DNA of 6,705 nucleotides, taken from NCBI GenBank assembly GCA_024277605.1, contig JAJRUU010000017.1, positions 1-6,705 on the forward strand, in the 5' to 3' direction. Of the stretch, positions 4,801-6,705 are shown piece by piece; within the stretch, counting starts at the first letter, position 1, and every line of letters starts with the position of its first letter. Under the pieces are notes generated by a model that saw only the letters and a program-made list of their open reading frames with translations, was not told the DNA's origin and did no database searches. Source of the DNA: a bacterium. GTDB lineage: Bacteria; SZUA-182; SZUA-191; JAJRXT01. The translations under genes and the position numbers were made by a program.

Positions 4801-5436
4801 ATGATGTGTTTCAGATGGTTTTTAATCTCAGCTCTTTCTTTTTTATTCCTTTTCGCTGGGGGATTGCCCCCTGCACAGGCTCAAGCCAGGACTGATGGAC
4901 AATCCTATGTATTAGGCATAAAGGCTTATCAGGATGGGCTTTGGGATTTGGCTGCTCAGCAATTTGAGCAGTATCTGGCCAAATACCCTGAGGGCCCGCT
5001 GGCGCCCCAGGCGCACTTCCTCCAGGCTGAAGCCTTATTTCAGAAAAAGCAATATCAGTCGGCGGTTGCCATTTACCGGAATTTTGTTCAACAGTTTAAG
5101 GACAGCCGATTACTGGATAAGGTGTTGTACCGTTTGGGAATATGTAACCATAAACTGGGGAATTATCCAGCGGCTGAGGAGGCCTATCAACGGTTGTTAG
5201 ACGAATTCCCAAAAAGCGCCTTTGAACAAAGTGTGCGCCTGGGACTGGCGGAAGCGCTGTATGCTCAAGCTGAATATACAGCGGCCTATGAAAACTATCT
5301 GTACATAATTAAGCAGTTTCCGCTGCACCCGAACAAGGATATGGTTTTATATGGTGTGGCTATTTCCAGCTATAAACTGGCGGATTATAATAAAGCGGTA
5401 GATTTTTTTACCCAATTGATGGCTCAATTCCCTTAA
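4801..5436 (+). CDS. N-terminal half of the split TPR protein, with signal peptide
   Basis: Of the 211 residues, 1-27 form a signal peptide: a hydrophobic run about 7-22, then LPPAQAQA with likely cleavage after AQA (27 or 29). About five TPR units follow, starting near YVLGIKAYQDGLWDLAAQQFEQYLAKYP. Start choice: an upstream in-frame TAA at 4753 and no other start leave ATG 4801 or the adjoining ATG 4804. No Shine-Dalgarno is visible; the leader is GCGATATATATTTTAC, in contrast to mltG. This half alone could be secreted and fold as a short TPR solenoid, so it may keep partial function. Confidence 0.75.
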   Translation: MMCFRWFLISALSFLFLFAGGLPPAQAQARTDGQSYVLGIKAYQDGLWDLAAQQFEQYLAKYPEGPLAPQAHFLQAEALFQKKQYQSAVAIYRNFVQQFKDSRLLDKVLYRLGICNHKLGNYPAAEEAYQRLLDEFPKSAFEQSVRLGLAEALYAQAEYTAAYENYLYIIKQFPLHPNKDMVLYGVAISSYKLADYNKAVDFFTQLMAQFP

Positions 5437-5451
5437 AGTCCCTCATCTAAA

Positions 5452-6096
5452 TTGGCACAGCCTATTTTATCGCAGGCATATTATCAGCAGGGGCAGGCTT
5501 TTTACCAAAAAGGGGAATATCAGGCTGCATTGGCGAGTTTCAAACTCTTTCTCAGTAAATATCCAAACAATGAGCTATCAACTTCGGTTAAGTACAATAT
5601 AGGGCTTTGCTATCTAAAACTTAATATACCGGCACAGGCTGAAACGGTGTTTGAACGGTTCGTTTTTAAGTACCCGAAACATAGGCTGGCTGACAACGCA
5701 TGGTTGGCGCTGGGGAAGATAAGCTTTGAGCGTAAGGCTTATTCTCAAGCGGCTCAACACTTTACGAAAGTTACAGCCTCCGCCGATAAGCAAGTGATTT
5801 CCGAGGCTCGGTATTGGTTGGGAGAATGCCTGGGGCAACAGGGGCAATCAGATAAAGCATTAGCGACGTTCCTTGAGGTAATTAAACACTATGCGGATCA
5901 GTTTCCATGGGTACATCTGGCCCGCTACCAGGCAGCCCAGATTTATGCAAATCGCGGAGAAAAGTTGGCAGCCCAAAAATTACTGTTAAGCGTCGTGCAA
6001 GAATCCGACGATAACGAATTAGCGGAACTGGCAAAGCAACACTTGCAGCAATTGTTAAATACCGGCAGTTCGCAAAATAAGGGTACCCATAAGTGA
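5452..6096 (+). CDS. C-terminal half of the split TPR protein
   Basis: Counting from TTG 5452 there are 214 residues of roughly five to six TPR units (YYQQGQAFYQKGEYQAALAS, VKYNIGLCYLKLNIPAQAET, NAWLALGKISFERKAYSQAA, EARYWLGECLGQQGQSDKAL, ARYQAAQIYANRGEKLAAQK), ending NKGTHK at TGA. It has no signal peptide and no Shine-Dalgarno before TTG 5452, so separate translation would leave a cytoplasmic fragment. It makes sense only as the continuation of the upstream half. Confidence 0.65.
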   Translation: MAQPILSQAYYQQGQAFYQKGEYQAALASFKLFLSKYPNNELSTSVKYNIGLCYLKLNIPAQAETVFERFVFKYPKHRLADNAWLALGKISFERKAYSQAAQHFTKVTASADKQVISEARYWLGECLGQQGQSDKALATFLEVIKHYADQFPWVHLARYQAAQIYANRGEKLAAQKLLLSVVQESDDNELAELAKQHLQQLLNTGSSQNKGTHK

Positions 6097-6109
6097 GTGC
6101 TGATGCATC

Positions 6110-6168
6110 TTGACTCACCACGGGCTTTGTATTAGATTGTAGGTGCCCTGATTATAAGCAACCCTACA
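6110..6168 (+). promoter_or_regulatory. Candidate promoter and overlapping inverted repeat before the second TPR gene
   Basis: TTGACT (6110-6115, 5 of 6) and TAGATT (6133-6138, 4 of 6) are spaced by exactly 17 bp in the 102-bp gap after the first TPR gene. TGTAGG (6138-6143) and CCTACA (6163-6168) form an inverted repeat starting at the last base of the -10 box, a possible operator. A weak ATTTTT run follows at about 6174-6180, so a poor terminator is an alternative reading. Confidence 0.4.
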
Positions 6169-6198
6169 GTAAAATTTTTGTTTAGATTTGGTTAAAAA

Positions 6199-6705
6199 AT
6201 GCTCAAGCAAAAAAAACATAATTTAGTATTATTCATGTTCGGTATGATGCTGACAGGGATAGCATTTCCTCAGGCCTCGATTGCGGTTGAAAAACCGGTA
6301 CCCGGCCCGACATTTGACTTGCCCGAGGTGGTGGTGCATGGCACCTACGAGCCTCAGATTAAACAAGCTAAAAAACTCCAGCTACCGCCCCAGACTTCTT
6401 TAGGGGTAAAACAGGTATCCGCTGAATCCCATAAAGGCATTACTGTGCCGGGTGAGCTTAGCGGCGAAAAACAGGTTCCGGTGGTTGCCCCGTCCGGCTG
6501 CTGTTTGCTGGGAAATCCACTGGGGGCCTTCTTCGTGCGGCTTTTCTGGGGAGATGACGGCTATTATCGCAGCGGACGCTATCATTACCAACAAGGGGAA
6601 TACAAGAAAGCGCTGGAGATGTTCTCCCAGCTGATCACCCGTTTCCCGAAGAGCAAATACAAGGGAGCGGCGTATTATTGGCAGGCCGAAAGCTATTATA
6701 ACCTG
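6199..6705 (+). CDS. Exported TPR protein with TonB-box-like N-terminus, 3' end outside window
   Basis: ATG 6199 opens 169 codons that remain open at the window edge. Residues 1-29 are a signal peptide (KQKK, hydrophobic core LVLFMFGMMLTGIAF, cleavage after ASIA). The mature protein starts VEKPVPGPTFDLPEVVVHGTY; DLPEVVVHG (40-48) resembles the TonB box (EVVVTG) of TonB-coupled outer-membrane proteins. A Pro/Lys-rich linker (50-98), a hydrophobic CCLLGNPLGAFFVRLF segment (101-116), and then TPR units begin at about 120 (YYRSGRYHYQQGEYKKALEM, QLITRFPKSKYKGAAYYWQA). No clear Shine-Dalgarno precedes the start. It follows the split TPR gene by 102 bp on the same strand, so the two probably serve the same envelope structure. 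The total length and C-terminus are unknown. Confidence 0.72.
   Translation, partial: MLKQKKHNLVLFMFGMMLTGIAFPQASIAVEKPVPGPTFDLPEVVVHGTYEPQIKQAKKLQLPPQTSLGVKQVSAESHKGITVPGELSGEKQVPVVAPSGCCLLGNPLGAFFVRLFWGDDGYYRSGRYHYQQGEYKKALEMFSQLITRFPKSKYKGAAYYWQAESYYNL

Larger units (their letters stand above)
4801..6096 (+). pseudogene. Exported TPR-repeat protein, interrupted by an in-frame TAA
   Basis: The stretches 4801-5436 and 5452-6096 share a frame and are separated by TAA at 5434-5436. Read through they give about 430 residues of continuous ~36-residue tetratricopeptide units following a signal peptide. The units end in regular KYP/QFP/EFP blocks. The stop falls directly after QFP, where neighbouring repeats continue with Lys (EFP-K-SAF; here QFP-stop-SPSSK), so AAA to TAA is the likely change. 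The type resembles periplasmic or outer-membrane-associated TPR proteins of the YbgF/CpoB or BamD kind, which are scaffolds without enzymatic activity. No Lys-to-stop effect on the rest is visible: both halves look well conserved, so the lesion is recent or a sequence error. Confidence 0.75.

Noticed and set aside
4934..5200. Second-frame ORF inside the first TPR gene
   Set aside because: It is out of frame with the clear TPR reading and shows no domain features.
6400..6634. Overlapping short ORFs on both strands near the right edge
   Set aside because: Both are shadows of the exported TPR protein frame, which runs open from 6199 to the edge.

Overview
The window looks like a piece of an uncultivated, probably anaerobic, Gram-negative-type (diderm) bacterium. 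RuvX and MltG are adjacent and overlapping, an order seen in Clostridia-like genomes, and RuvX reads Clostridia-like. The right side instead holds exported tetratricopeptide-repeat (TPR) proteins of the kind found in diderm envelopes. One of these has a TonB-box-like segment behind its signal peptide. Phylum assignment from this alone is tentative.

Layout, left to right. (1) At 1-161 lies the start of a minus-strand insertion-sequence transposase (ISNCY-like) and the end of that element. An outward-facing TTGACA in the IS end sits 17 bp from a TACAAT and would drive the next gene. (2) At 219-1253 is a UROD/MetE-like zinc methyltransferase gene broken by one in-frame TAG. (3) At 1254-2443 is an AT-richer accessory stretch: an inverted-repeat block, a DUF4145-like hypothetical gene, and a hicB antitoxin whose hicA partner is reduced to a 51-bp stump abutting ruvX. 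(4) At 2444-3899 are ruvX and mltG, overlapping by 20 bp, intact and translationally coupled. (5) At 3900-4800 is a gene-free stretch packed with small repeats: REP-like hairpins, a half MITE, two copies of an unclassified stem-loop repeat, and a 161-bp MITE inserted in the second copy at a CTAG site. (6) At 4801-6096 is a secreted TPR protein gene split by one in-frame TAA. (7) From 6199 to the window edge is a second exported TPR protein, incomplete.

How the parts relate. RuvX (16S rRNA 5'-end processing) and MltG (termination of glycan strand growth) form an ordinary housekeeping pair. The two TPR genes appear to be an envelope pair, although the first is interrupted. The remainder shows repeated small-scale disruption: an IS next to a gene, a deleted toxin, two genes each with one nonsense codon, and several MITE/REP-type repeats. 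I do not see a clear new multi-gene system. The most informative items are the IS-derived promoter, the MITE with an internal 'empty-site' control, and the paired stem-loop repeats with a compensatory change.
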